Shown in pieces: positions 23,792 to 35,700 of a stretch of 64,000 nt of DNA (positions are counted from its first letter, which is position 1; every line of letters begins with the position of its first letter). The position numbers and the translations under genes were made by a program. The DNA lies in the NCBI GenBank assembly GCA_025531455.1, contig JAMYHL010000073.1:62001-126000 (forward strand), written 5' to 3'. Source of the DNA: Apiotrichum sp. Y4204 (Eukaryota > Basidiomycota > Tremellomycetes > Trichosporonales > Trichosporonaceae). The notes below the pieces were generated by a model, which was not told the origin of the DNA, ran no database searches, and saw nothing but the letters and a program-made list of their open reading frames with translations.

Positions 23792-24542
23792 GAGTTCTGT
23801 ACGCATCCATTTCACAGCCCATTACTTCCACACCAACCATTCCCTGTCTTTCAAGCCGGTGACAGCACATTTCCATCCGTTCTGTTAGTCATGCAACACT
23901 CACTCACTGCTGCAGGCTCGGCACTCTGCTCTAACTCAACTGCCAACCATCACTGAGGGTGCGCGGGGTCAGCACACCGCAAGCGATTGGCAGCGAGAAC
24001 TTGGCAAGCTCATCAACCTTCCTCATTGCACGGCATACGACCAACCCCACGCACTTTTTTCCGGTCTTAATCGCTGTAGATTTTAAGCGATTGCGACTGT
24101 TGTAGAGTTAAGAATATGTTGGCGAGCGGATTCATTAATGCATGCAAAGTTCAAGTTGCTCAGTGATTGCAAAAATGCCATGGTTTCACCAGCAAGATAC
24201 TGGAAACTGAATCAGAATGTGTTCATGGGAGTCCCAGAGAGATCGCTCTGCCAGTCTACACGGCTCAGACGATCCATAATGCCCGAAATTCGGCCTCTGC
24301 TCAACGTTCACGAATGCTCAAACAATGTGTGTCCAAACTATGGGAAGCCGGGGTATGAGCCCCGCCGACGACCCTCAAACAAGGACAATCAGTCTCGCAC
24401 TCCAGTACACCCAGCAGCCGTGAGGAAGTCTGCCGGTAAGAACGAATTTGTTTTGATGTTAACACCAGAAAACAAGGTGAGAGTGCGATGGAGAAACACA
24501 ATTGGCAGGGCACCGCCGGTTTCTACTTATACATTTTTTTCG

Positions 24543-24589
<47 letters not shown>

Positions 24590-25033
24590 GCTTGTGGGTG
24601 TGTTTGAGGACGGATGTATTTTTTGTCTCCCCGCCGGCCGTTGGTGTGTGGCCGTGCCACGCTTCACTCTTGGCCTCTTGCGCGCTTGCGCTTCACGTCC
24701 GTTCGCCACGAGCTGACACTGTTCACGTCTCGTTGTGCGCTCTGGAGATCTTGCAGACTGATGACTGAATGCCTGATTAGACACCTACTGTATGCTTACC
24801 GACCCGTAACTCCTGTCCTCCGACATTTGAATACTCCAACAACGTCTAAAACTTCCTCACAAAAGCCAAATGCTGGACTGAACGTTTCTCGTCTCTTTCG
24901 TTTCCCAACACCGGCCCTTCTGTCTCAATTGTCTATCAACAAGCTGAACATTGAACAGCGGATCTACAGCTCAACACCAAGACTCTGTGCGCCCAAGCGT
25001 TGCTCATATGTACGGTGGTGGCAAGATGCACGG
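23792..25033. other. Convergent spacer with a long poly(T) tract
   Basis: The region lies between the 3' ends of AHA1 (+) and the Cys-rich/coiled-coil gene (-). It holds T43 at 24546-24588 and short frames only. A frame over 24138-24545 shows no recognisable domain. No gene is supported. Confidence 0.5.
24546..24588 (+). repeat. Homopolymer T43
   Basis: An uninterrupted run of 43 T, with an 8-T run just before it. On the minus strand this is poly(A), so it could be the tail of an integrated retroposed transcript, a promoter-type dA:dT tract or a terminator-like run. No gene-like sequence precedes it on the minus strand. Its true length is uncertain in any assembly. Confidence 0.85.
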
Positions 25034-26395
25034 TCAGACGGAATTGGCGAGTCGAGCACGCAGGTTGCGGAGTGAGTTCTGCTCAGTCTCGATGGCGTTA
25101 AGCGCGTCATCGATGGCGTTGCGATAGGTGTCGATCTTGCGGAGCTGGGCAGCCTGCTCCTTCTCCTTGACAGCGATCAGGCGCTTGAGCTCGGCGATGG
25201 AGACATCGAGTCCTTCAAGAGCGGCAATTTCCGTGGTGAGCGCCTCGCTAACAGCCGTGAGGACAGCGGCGGGGCGACGCGTGGCAACGAGCTGAGTGAC
25301 GGGGTCGAAGGCAAAGGAAAAAGCGCAGGGAGTGTACGGAGACTGAAGAGGGATGGGGAGGGCGCCAGTGGAGATCGTGGTGGTGGCCGTGGGAGTGGTG
25401 GGGCGCGAAGCCGCGGCAGGTGGGGTAATGCTGGCGAGCGACGGGGTGGGAGGCGCTTCCTGCTCGAACGAAGGCTTGTTGGTCCACACAGGCGCGAGGG
25501 AAACTGGAACCAGGGTGTTAGATTTGTTCTTGACAGCAGAAGTGGGGAGCGCCCCGCTCGCGGTAGCATCTGCAGTTGCAAGTTGAGGCTTGAGATCTGT
25601 TGCAATTGAAGGAGCAATTGCAGGGGGTGTGGGCTTCCCAACATCTTGAGATTGTTGAGAGATTGTTGGGGACTGCGGCTCACGCGTCCTTTTCACTTTC
25701 TGGGCGATCTTCTGGGTAGGAGTCCCGGCGGGGGTGTAGAGACCAAAAGAAGACATGGTGGAGGAAGACTGGTGCTCCGGGGTCATAGGTCGAGAAACAC
25801 TGGGAAGCACGGCCACACTGTGTAACGTTAGCCGCTAACAGACTACCTCACATACTTCTCCTTCTCGGGAGGCGGGGTAATCGGGGCCGCAGGGATGTCG
25901 CCATAAGCGTGGGCTTTCCCGTTGAGGTCATACTCCTCCAAAACGACAGCAGTTATAAGCTCTCCAGACTCGCTGGCGCACATGAGGCGGCGCTCTGTGA
26001 GGTTGAACTGGTAGATGCGGCCTTCGAGGCTGCAGCGGTCGCCCTCAAGTTCGGTGGGAAAGATGGTGCAGTAGTGGCACTTGCGAGCCTTCCAGAGGTT
26101 GGTGCCGATGCGAATGAAAGGCTGGACGTTGCAGGCCGCATTTGTGCCACATGCCTTGATGCAACGCGAGCAGCGATCAACTCCACGTGTCAGGCGGGTG
26201 GCCGATGGGAAGCTGGTGCGCGGGTGTGTAAGCCGTAGTTTGAATCAAATGCATGAATTCTCACAAGTAGTAGGGCTGCTGCGAGGTTCCGAGGACTTGG
26301 ATACCGCCGAGCTGGGCCATGATCTCAAGGCCAGCCTTGACGCCGGGGGCCCGGGGGTGTTGACGTTTAGCGCCTGTGAGATTTTTAGGAGTCAT
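25034..26395 (-). CDS. Unrecognised 420-aa protein: Cys-rich N-terminal domain and C-terminal coiled coil
   Basis: Exons are 26395-26265, 26212-25847 and 25799-25034; introns are 52 and 47 nt. The second uses donor GTAGTC with branch CTAAC, the only choice found that holds the frame at a normal intron length. The N-terminus (MTPKNLTGAKRQ, then GLEIMAQLGGIQVLGTSQQP) leads to CSRCIKACGTNAAC and KCHYC, six Cys in about 35 residues, suggesting zinc binding. A compact segment follows (LEGRIYQFNLTERRLMCASE). Residues from about 170 to 340 are Pro/Thr/Ser-rich and disordered. The last 80 or so are strongly helical with heptads (IAELKRLIAVKEKEQAAQL). There is no signal peptide or membrane segment. 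I know no family with this arrangement. It may be an adaptor or nuclear protein, but that is a guess. Confidence 0.75.
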
Positions 26396-28470
26396 TGCGG
26401 GTAATTCTGAGTTGGCTACGGGGTATGAAGTGGAAGAGGAAGAGGGAGTGTAGGCAAAGCCGTCAGGCGAGGTTGAAGTAATCTCTGGTAGTACTGCAGG
26501 TGACGACGTGCTCCACGAGTGTGGTCGTGATGAAAAGTTGGGCTTTGGGGGAGAAGAGAATCGGGGGCGTCTGGGCAGAGGTTAAGGAGATGAAGAAGAA
26601 AGTAGCAAACAGAAGTACTGGCGCAAGGCCCCAACTGGTGAGCCGGGCGACCAGGAAGACGCTTCACGACCTGCGCAGCTCTTGGCTTGAACGGAGCGTG
26701 TTGAGCTTGGAATGTGACAGGTGAAAGAAACAGACGAAAAGAGGGCCAAGGGCTTATAAGCTTGCGTTCAGACCCGTGATAACCCGGGTACTGAGGCTCT
26801 ACAACCCGACCCATCAGTGGCAGGTCATGCGCATGACAGTAGGATAAAGTCGGGATACAACGCGCTGATGAGGTGGTGTACGAGAATGCGGAGCGACCAA
26901 GGGACGACGCAGTGGAACATGGCCCGGGCGATGAGCACGAAGGTTCGAGCGTCGAGCAGCCCATGAGGCGGGAAAACTGGGACAGCACAGGCGTGATAGG
27001 GAATGGAGAGGTTTCAATCACTGGGGATGACATGTCTTGAGGTCAAGTTGTATGCCGCCTGGCCGTATTGTTCAGCCAGATCAGATGCTTCGAAGCTCAC
27101 AGAGCGGAGTACAGATCTTGGATTTTGAAGCTTCCTGATTGTTCGTCGGAAACTGTGAACTGGTGTCCTTACCACGTACGGGCCTGACTCCAGGTGTCCT
27201 GTCAAGTGATGTCGGTTCATTTTACAGTCGTATTCGTGTCCGGATAAAGGGAATCAGTGTGATCGGGAGGGGAAAGCCCCAGCATCCACGAAAGAGCGTC
27301 GGGAAGAATAGACAATGGCTAATGGACAGTGCACAGGGAGAGACACAAGTCAGTGCACTCGCTAAACGTCAGTGCGCTACTCGTGCCCCCGATCCTTTAC
27401 GCTATGGAGCGAGACGGAACAGCCGAGGCATGGTCGCAGGTTGACTGCACGCAATCTGAGTCTTCGCAGCGCGTCTTCCCACCACAAAGTGGTAGTTGTG
27501 CTCAGCTGTGCGTTTCTGCAAACCACTGCCACAAGTAACTCGCAGCGTATCCTGATTGTTCAATGAAGTACTGATTGTCAGTGCCACGAAGGCAAACCAC
27601 AGCGCCTGGGAACATATCCGACTCCAAGGTAACCAAAGCAGAAAGTTAGACCCAGAAGGAGGGGCCGCAGATCGCCAAACCACAACGGGGGAGATCGGAT
27701 GTGGGCAGTGGGTTGGGGTCTTGTCTGTGCAACAGGACGCTTCCCCGTCGAATTGGATGAGGCGGTCAAGACAATGACAAAGAGGAGAAGCACAGGAGAT
27801 GAGAACTTGTAAGCCTTCAAAATGTGTTGTCGCGTTACGCCAAGCAGGGCACAGACAGTGGCGGCGATGTAGATGACATGGGGAAGGTTGAAGTTGTACA
27901 TCGGCCAGCGGAGCTCCGTCTGTCCGCTTTGTTGTTCTCTGCCCCGGTACTCCGGCTCCGCCCGACTCCCTGCCGCCCGTGTCTCGAATTAAGACAAGCT
28001 AGTGTGGTCCGAGCAACATCGCCATCAAGCGGAAGCCCCAGCAACTTGGCCCTGGGATTGGAGAGAGCGTCCCCAGAGGAGCAAACGGTTGTCTGCACCG
28101 TCATCTGATGATCAATATACCGTTCTGTGTGTCAGGTTGCAGGAGGTCACATCATGGTGTCACTTTTGTGGCATGTCAGTTTAGGAAGTATTGTGAGCGT
28201 CGACACCAGTGATTGAGACAAACTGGATGACCGCCTTGTTATGAGTAAAATCAGTACTGCAGACCTCGGAGCCGCTTTGAGGGATCGAAGAATGACAACA
28301 TCGAGATGGCCACCGTAAAAATCGAATCAGCACAACAAGCCGATGCCATGAGTACTATTTGCCCTATCATATTACCCTAGTCGATGTCCCTGGCCGATGG
28401 TATTATTGCATTTGCTTCGTGACCCGACCTTCTCAATGTCCCAATCAGACCATTCCCAATTCCAAACTTC
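26396..28470. other. Intergenic; upstream region of the Cys-rich/coiled-coil gene
   Basis: The first 50 nt upstream of 26395 look like a pyrimidine-rich leader on the minus strand. A TATAAG-like element lies near 26753 in the same orientation. A 205-codon frame at 26416-27033 on the minus strand overlaps this promoter and has random-looking composition. No other gene is supported. Confidence 0.45.
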
Positions 28471-28524
28471 AATATCGACACACCTCAGACCTCACTAATT
28501 CACTAATTCACTAATCATCTCAAC

Positions 28525-28773
28525 ATGTCTCGTGTCTCGCTCCATGCCAGCAGACCCCCACCGACAACCTTGAAAGTCGACATCGGGTCGTGGGCTAGGA
28601 ATGTATGCATAGCAAACCCAAGAATACCATCAAGTTTGATGAACGGTGTTCAGATGGTCGGCCACGCTGTTAACCCTGGTGCTTCACAGGAATGTCAAAG
28701 AAATGGACAGACCGATATGCCCAACACTCCATTGCGTCTTAGGATCATCGATGAATACTCCCCCGTCATGTAA
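28525..28773 (+). CDS. Possible small protein, 82 codons
   Basis: The ATG sits after an A/C-rich, leader-like stretch that includes three copies of CACTAATT (28493-28516) and the good context CTCAACATGTCT. The frame reads MSRVSLHASRPPPTTLKVDIGSW and continues to a TAA at 28773. A possible intron inside it starts GTATGC and ends TTCAG just before ATGGTCGGC; its length is a multiple of three, so frame does not decide. No domain is recognised. The leader is the best evidence, so this stays tentative. Confidence 0.25.
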   Translation: MSRVSLHASRPPPTTLKVDIGSWARNVCIANPRIPSSLMNGVQMVGHAVNPGASQECQRNGQTDMPNTPLRLRIIDEYSPVM

Positions 28774-29399
28774 GTGCAACGTCCATCAGACGACCAGGGT
28801 GTCATCCCAGCTCAGCGATGATGTTATCCTCCCGAGGATGCGCTTTCACAGCGCCTGCTCCACCCTCGCAGGGCGGACATGATGCTCAAGAGGCCCGGCT
28901 GAGCTGTGAGCTGGGGATGGGAGGAGCGTTGTGGTTATGCATGTGTTATGGGGAAGTAATCACCCCCAAACGCCTCACAATCTAATGCCTCACAGGTGAA
29001 TCGCAGCGCGACTGCCTCTCTCAAGTCACGGCACCATTGCGCCATCGATCAAGAGGCACATCACATCATCACATGTCTCATCGATCTCATCATCACTGCT
29101 CAGTCGCACCACTGCAGCCGACCGCACAGGTACTCATGGCTGCATCGCCCTCTGGCGCGAAAGCTACTATATATAAACAGGGTGCTATGGACATATTTCT
29201 CTCAGGTTGCTCCACTCATCCGAATGACTTGACTAAACCCAGACTCGCGACGCGCGCAGCTTATAATCACAGGTGTCTGAAACAACGTCACAACTCTTGT
29301 CAACTGTAGAGCCTTGCCAGGCTCTTACAGCTTCGACGAACTGGTTTGGTCAGTATTTTTCAGTCTAATCGAAAGGGAGACACGCACCGGACTCGGGGT
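28774..29399. other. Intergenic, downstream of the metallothionein gene
   Basis: I see nothing recognisable here. A TATATATAAA-like stretch lies near 29168-29176. The right end is the 3' untranslated region of the metallothionein gene. Confidence 0.45.
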
Positions 29400-30720
29400 T
29401 TAACACTTGCACTGGCCAGGCGCACAGGCGCACGAGGCTCCGCACTTGCACGAGGCCGAGCAACCCGCGGCCCCCGAGCCAGTCTTGGGGCAGGAAGCAC
29501 AAACGCACGCCCCCGAAGGGCACTGGCAACCGCCGGCGCAGCTAACGAGTCAGCAAGACCGGTAGGGCGTGATGAACAAGGCACAGCGGACCAAAAGCAG
29601 ATTCCCGAGCCTTGTGTTCGTGGTCTCCATGACCAGATCACGAAGTCTGTTTAGTCTCGCTTTCGAATCGAGCCATTTTAGTCGGGAAGAGAGCCGAATT
29701 ACTCACGTCTTCTGAGAGCAGGTGCACTGGTTAGGAGGGCAAGCGCACTTTCCACCCGCCTGGCACGAGCAAGCCGAGGCCGACGTCGCGCCGCACTTGC
29801 AGCTGGCGCCGCAGCGGCATTCACCGCCCTGCTTGCAAGTGCACGCCGAGGCCGAAGTCGCGCCGCACTTGCAGCTGGCTCCGCAGCGGCATTCACCGCC
29901 CTGCTTGCAAGTGCACGCCGAGGCCGAAGTCGCGCCGCACTTGCAGCTGGCTCCGCAGCGGCATTCACCGCCCTGCTTGCAAGTGCACGCCGAGGCCGAA
30001 GTCGCGCCGCACTTGCAGTTGGCGCCGCAGCGGCATTCACCGCCCTGCTTGCAGGTGCAAGCCGAGCCCGAGGTCGAGGAACCACACTTGCAGGAGCTTC
30101 CGCAGACACACTGCGCCCCCGGAGTGGTCTGGCACTTGCAAGAGCACTTGCACTGGGCGCCACAGGTGCACTGAGCGCCAGGAGTCTGCTTGCACTGGCA
30201 GCCGGTCGAGGAGGAAGGGTTGGTGCAGCTTTGAATTAGTCCCATGACGAGGGAAGAGAACGAGAGACGGCAAGAATGAAGGTGAGGCAAAAGGAAGACA
30301 GGATACTCAGGGGGACAAGTGTGGGGGAGACGGTGGTGTCAAGGTCTGATATTGAACTTTCCTTCCTTTTTCTCTACACATCCTGCTGCCTAGCTGTCCC
30401 ACACACCACGGTGCGCATTGGCAGCATTGGACACAGTTTCAAGGTCATGGCCGGTCGACCAGTCCGAGTTGAAACATGTAACGACGAAGGCTGGACAGAA
30501 GGAGGACGAAAGAGTTAGGCAGGGGAGGGCATGCAGTGCTGCCGAGAGCAAGAGAGAGCCGAGTAACCATCGGCCCCTCGCATCCGAACAAGCCAGTTGG
30601 CGAGGTACGGGGAGGGCAGCACGGGATACAGTCTATAGTAGGGGAGGAGTGTGGGAACGGTGGGCAGGTGACTGGTCGCGACGGGGAGTGCCTTGACGAC
30701 GACGCTACTCACGAAGACAT
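29400..30720 (-). CDS. Large copper metallothionein of the Cryptococcus CMT type
   Basis: Exons are 30720-30713, 30228-29707 and 29541-29400, giving 223 aa. The first coding exon is 8 nt (ATGTCTTC). The start MSSCTNPSSSTGCQCKQ is formed across a 484-nt intron with a GTGAGT donor and CTAAT branch. The alternative is an ATG at 30245 (MGLIQSCTN), in frame and without that intron. I prefer 30720 because it has an A-rich start context, a CAAC-rich leader and a TATAAAG about 140 nt upstream. Nearly every cysteine is in a CXC pair; I count 56. Four 24-residue units (ACTCKQGGECRC, then a second half with NCKC or SCKC) form the middle, and the second intron (165 nt) leads to a different Cys-rich tail ending GQCKC. 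By analogy with Cryptococcus CMT1/CMT2 it should bind Cu(I) and protect against copper, probably induced by a Cuf1-like factor. Confidence 0.9.
29775..30062 (-). repeat. Four 72-bp tandem repeats inside the metallothionein gene
   Basis: Each 72-bp unit encodes 24 residues with six Cys. Units 2 to 4 (in gene order) have the same protein sequence, while unit 1 has CGANC in place of CGASC. The near identity at DNA level points to recent duplication or gene conversion, so copy number may vary between strains. Confidence 0.92.
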
Positions 30721-30859
30721 TTTTGTTCAGAAGGTGTTGTGGAGAGGTGTCTCTTGATGGGATTTGTGATGTGTGGCGAGGACTTGCTCAAGGTGGATGT
30801 TGACAAAGTGTTCGAAGTTGAGATGTATTGTGACTGCAACGACAAGTTGAAGATTGAGG

Positions 30860-30866
30860 CTTTATA
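30860..30866 (-). promoter_or_regulatory. TATA box of the metallothionein gene
   Basis: TATAAAG on the minus strand lies about 140 nt upstream of the ATG at 30720 and some 615 nt upstream of the alternative ATG at 30245. Its distance fits the upstream start. A T-rich element, TTTTTGCGG, lies about 26 nt further upstream at 30892-30900 on the plus strand. It resembles the T-tract plus GC core of fungal copper-regulator sites, but the match is loose. Confidence 0.5.
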
Positions 30867-30899
30867 GTGCCGTGGAGCGGAATGTGAGGCCTTTTTGCG

Positions 30900-32771
30900 G
30901 TACGATTGTTGTTAGGGGCCATGACTATCGGGGCTGGCGTCAGTCATTGGTGAGTTGCCTCGCCTCTCTTCTCAGGTGGTTGTTGTCCAGGGCTCTCACG
31001 CCCTTGCGGCACAATCGACGCACACTCTCGGCCATGGAGCAGAAGAGCGGCGAGGCCAATGACCCAAGCCTTAAACTCAAAGCCATGTGACGTCAGGGTC
31101 TCAGACCAGCCTAAGATCTCAGTCAGGCTTGTCAGTTGGAAAGCCGCGTTCCGTGGTCGGACAGTGGATCAGCAGATCAGCAGCTCAGCAGATCTGCAGA
31201 CCTGCAGAGAGTTACGGGCCTCTGGCCGATCTAGCCTCTGCCATGCTGCCATCTGGGTGAAGGATGCAAGATGGTCGCGAAATGGGGTTGCACGACCCGA
31301 TCCTCCATGCGCATGCATGCTGTCGTCTGGGACCTCTGGGCCCTAGCTACTACCTAGAACCCCCCTCCCTTTGTTGTCGCGTGCACGGAGATCTACATAA
31401 TTCGTTTGTGCGGCTGATCCGCTGATCCGGTCGGACACATTCAGTAATTCAGTACAGTCCCCCGGCGCCTGCACGCCTGCACGCCTGCCTGCCAGTTGGC
31501 AACGTGGCAGATCAAGTCAATCAGATCGCGGGGATTGTCAGAGCTAGCAGACCTATCATCTGTGAAGTCGGCACATCAGCCGAGCCGTGCCTGAAAACCG
31601 CAAAAGTTGCTCATCCGCCCATCCCGTTGTAATGCCCTCACGTGACGACGACTCGACGGCCCGAGCGTCGGCGCACCGCGCCCAGCCGCACGACCTTGTG
31701 TTTGTGTCATGGTGAGATCATGGCTCAGTCTTCGCCACTAACCACACTAGTAGTAATTAATCATCAGACTAGCTCACCCTGAGTAGATCTGAAAAAGCAA
31801 CCATTGCAATGCCGCAGCGACCGCGTTATCTTCTCAGCCGATGCATGTCTCCGGTCTCTAATAATACAGCAAATGCAGCCCGCTGCGCATGGAGCAAGAC
31901 ACGATCAGCCTGCGTCTAATCTGCGGAGCCGCGGAGTTGCGGAGCATTGACACCGCCAGGTCTCGCGGGTACTTTGGCTCGTGCGACCGCTGCCAAGAGT
32001 GACGAACTGACCAATAGCCCTTCAGCCAGGCTTATTATAGAGTTGATCGGGTCTCGATGGCCCCAATCTCGGCCATCTCGCATCGTCCGCGCTTATCACG
32101 CATCGAGTTGTGAGACCTCAACTCTTCGAGGCTGATCTACGCAACGCTGATCGTCACGCCATGACAACAGTCAAAAATTTCTGCGTTTCTGATTAGTTAG
32201 ATGCCCCTGAGAGCTTGACATATCGTCGAGCGTGAAATATGCCATGCCGTGTGCGTGTCAGTACCGCGTTGGTTGTGTGGGTCAGTATGACATTGACACA
32301 TAATTCATGATTACATAGACACCATCAGTGGGCAGAATCACTATCCTCGGACACATGAAAGAGCTGAGAGCTGAATGATGGTTGTTTGCTGTCAGCTGTT
32401 GTCGCTTCACCGCGTCGAATCAAGTCCCATCTCTCAGTACGTGGTATCACATGCAGGGTGGACGGAAAACCTGTTATTGTAGTACAAAAGTTGTGTGTAG
32501 TGCTGGTATGTAGAATCGTTTGTTCTGTCGGGTCTGTCTACACCTACTCCCTCTTCGCCGTGGCTTCCTTGTTTCTGCTTTCTTGACTACCGCTCGTATC
32601 TTACTGCTGCAAGAAAGTACAACCCATGGGTCAACGTCACCTGGTGTCCTTATCGCCAACCGGTAGCAGAGCTATAATAATTATTCGTCGAAGGCCATAA
32701 TATGCGTTAAAAGGTACGTGTCGCGTCGTATCATCAAATCCCTTGTGACAACCTGTCTCGTCTCGATCCCC
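30900..32771. other. Intergenic between the metallothionein promoter and the RasGEF 3' end
   Basis: About 1.9 kb with only short frames. There is a GC-rich patch of short direct repeats near 31164-31205 (GATCAGCAG/CTGCAGA-like units). No gene, tRNA or transposon remnant was recognised. Confidence 0.45.
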
Positions 32772-35700
32772 TTAAAGAGTGAAGTTGGTCAACTTGCGGA
32801 ACACGCTGCCCCCGCGGTCAGAAAGCGATGGTCCAGGCTCAATAAGTTTGCTGCGCTCATACAATCCCTACATGGTTAGCATCTTGATTCTGCCATCTCA
32901 GATCTCTGACTCACATCTTCATTCGCAATCACAGGTGTGGCCTCAATCAAACGTCGGAATGACACCGATGCGTGGCCAGGAACCATAGTGCCCCTCGCCT
33001 GGAAGTCGGGGATAACGGAAAGAATCTCTCCGAAGCGAGAAAACTTGCCCCACTGGACAAACCCATCCTCAGCTCGCCGATCTTCTGGACGTCCGGCTTG
33101 CAGTCGACTGACAAGACTCAGAATCGTGGAGCTGATGTTAGTGGACGGACCAGATTTGTGAGCACGCCACTCACAGAAGCGGAATAGCTGTGTGCCCGTA
33201 AGTGCTGTCGGCCTGGAGAGCGCGGCGGTAGTGCTGGTATCCGGCCCGAGGATCCATCAGTTTCAAGTGGCTCTGAAAGTCACGCATCAGGTTTGGCTCT
33301 ACACGAACGAGCGCGTGGGTTTGGGTCAGACGATGCACAGAGGTCTCGCGAAGACCTGCGATGACAGCACAGAGCGAGTCGTAATTGTTCAGGCGGCGAA
33401 GCTGGTGCGCAACCTTTACAAAGGCTTCGTACATCTTTGCGCGGGTTTTCGGCTTCGGGTGTGCGAGAACCATTGTGGAGACCCATCGCGAAACGTGGTT
33501 GAAAAAGTCGATGGAACGGCCAACAGGCTCGTCACGTTCCTTGCCAAGGTCGTGACGCAGCACATCACGAGCACGGATGGCGGCAAATAGCTCCCACTGC
33601 ATGCGGGTTAGCTCCAACGCAAAGACGTGGGCATCCATGTTGAGCATGACTTGAATTGCGGATGACCAACGTTGGTGTCCTAGGTCGTCTCCTGAGTGGG
33701 CCGAGCGGGATATGTCTGAACTCGAGTCGGTTGTTCGATCAGACGAGAGAGGTCGGCGAGGATAGACGTCAAGTTCGGCGTTCAGACTAGCAGTTGACAT
33801 TGTCCGAGTCGACCGAGGTTTATTGGATCGGTTGGCACCCGACTTGCCATCGTCAAGCTCCTCCTCCCCGTCCAGGACAATCCCGTTCTCGGCGACCTCG
33901 GATGGTTGGGCAGTCTCGGTCGGCCTGGAGGGGGATGCTTGACAAGACCAAGATAAGTCAAGATCGATTGTTTGGTTCAGTGAACCCTCAATCTGAATCA
34001 ACTCCTGAGTGACGTGGCCAAGGAATTGGTAATTGAACATGCAATTGAGGATCTTTCGGAAGAGAGCCTGTGTATCGAGGTCGACGAGATCGCCTGGGTA
34101 GGTCGAGGTCCAGGTTTCAAGCGCGCCAGCCAGTCTTGTCCGGTCAGCACCATGCTGGGCGCGCCACGACTCACTTCATTAGAGCCCAAAGTCGAATGTC
34201 GCGAGATACAGCATATTGCTCGACTTCGAGGAAGCGTTCAAGGAACTCAGTCATGAGATCCTGCGGCTGACAGAAACGACGGTAGGTCATGAAGAAGGCT
34301 TGTACAAATTGGTCATCTGCGGTCAGTGAGAATAGCGGTGGGAGCGCACTTTCGGTTGACACGATGGCCGTAAACAAGCGATTCATGAGCTCGGGGAGGC
34401 TCGTCCATCCTTGAACATCGGGTCTGTTGTAAGCAGGTGAGCCTGATGAGAGGTGGCGCTCGACAGGTAGCGGAGATGGTATGGTCTTCTGATTGATGGG
34501 CGTGATGGCAGAATAGGTTGGTCACTCACGATTCTCCAGGTGTTGTTGGTGTTTGCGGGAATTGTGGACTCGACATCGTCTTCTCGCCACTCTCCAACGT
34601 GGGAGTGCTTTCACTCGATTCGGGGGCGGTGGTCATAGTCTTTCCCATCCACCCTGCAGAGGACACACTTGAGTGGGCGTCGGAAACGTCGTCTCGACCT
34701 TGACGCCAGGAGGTTGATGAGGCCGTGGTGGGTGGAGTAGTCAATGGAGTTGGGGCAGTAGTTGGGGCAGAAGCCTCGCTGTCAGCTTTGGGTGCTTTGG
34801 GCGATGCGGCGGGGTCCCTCCGGTTGTTATGACGTTGTTCTCGTCCTGAAAGGTGTAAGCACTGACCGCATGGTTCATGGTCAAACAACCCTCACTCTGT
34901 CGTTCCTCAAGACGGTACAATAGCCATCGGAGGCCTGTTCGCATCTTGTGCTTGCCTTGTGGCGTCGCCGTCGTCACTTCAATCAAGCCCACGTTGTACG
35001 GCTGCCCAATCGAATCACCCACTTGGGCATCAACCTCAAGTGTTTTGTCGGGGTCTGATTTACATGCAAATAGGACCATAGGGAGAGCGGGGCAGAGTTG
35101 ATCTAGTGAGGTGGTTAGTCCATGACTGCGTTCGGCAGTTGAGAAATCAAACTCACGCAGGGCTTCACTCAAGCCTCGTAGGGTATCTCTCCGCTCGGCG
35201 TCGTAGCACAGGATGGCTCCTGAAACTGGCGACATGGCGGCCGGCCAGACCTGGACTACACCAGATAGATCCAAGGCCCTGAGGTTGACCTCGACGAACT
35301 CGACCTTGCAACCATTTGGCAACTTTCCTCCGGCCTTAACATAGGCAAAGTTGGAGGAAACTATTGTTAGCTACTCTCGAGGTGAGAGAGGTAAAGCGAC
35401 TCACTCGGATGGCCATCTGGGGTATATGTCGTTACTGGTTGCGATCCTCCCCACGTCTTGATTGCTCTACGAATGACGGTTGACTTGCCGACACCGTCGT
35501 GTCCGACCACGGCAATAACGTAGTCTGCACTGGTCGGTGGGGCCTCGTACTGATTAGTGTGCTGTCTGAATGAACATGGATTGTAACGCACCCTGCCGCC
35601 CTCAGCGTCTGGAGTGGCGTTATCGCCAGCACCGCTTGCGCCTCCATCCGGTTCTGCCGGTTGAGCAATCCCTTGGGTGTTGGCAAGATGAGAAGAGCTT

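Noticed and set aside
26416..27033. A 205-codon open frame on the minus strand
   Set aside because: It overlaps the leader and promoter of the Cys-rich/coiled-coil gene, is Pro/Ser/Leu-rich like C/T-rich DNA in any frame, and has no motif.
29722..30174. A 150-codon repetitive open frame on the plus strand
   Set aside because: It is the antisense reading of the metallothionein repeats. The Cys-rich minus-strand frame, with introns, is the real one.
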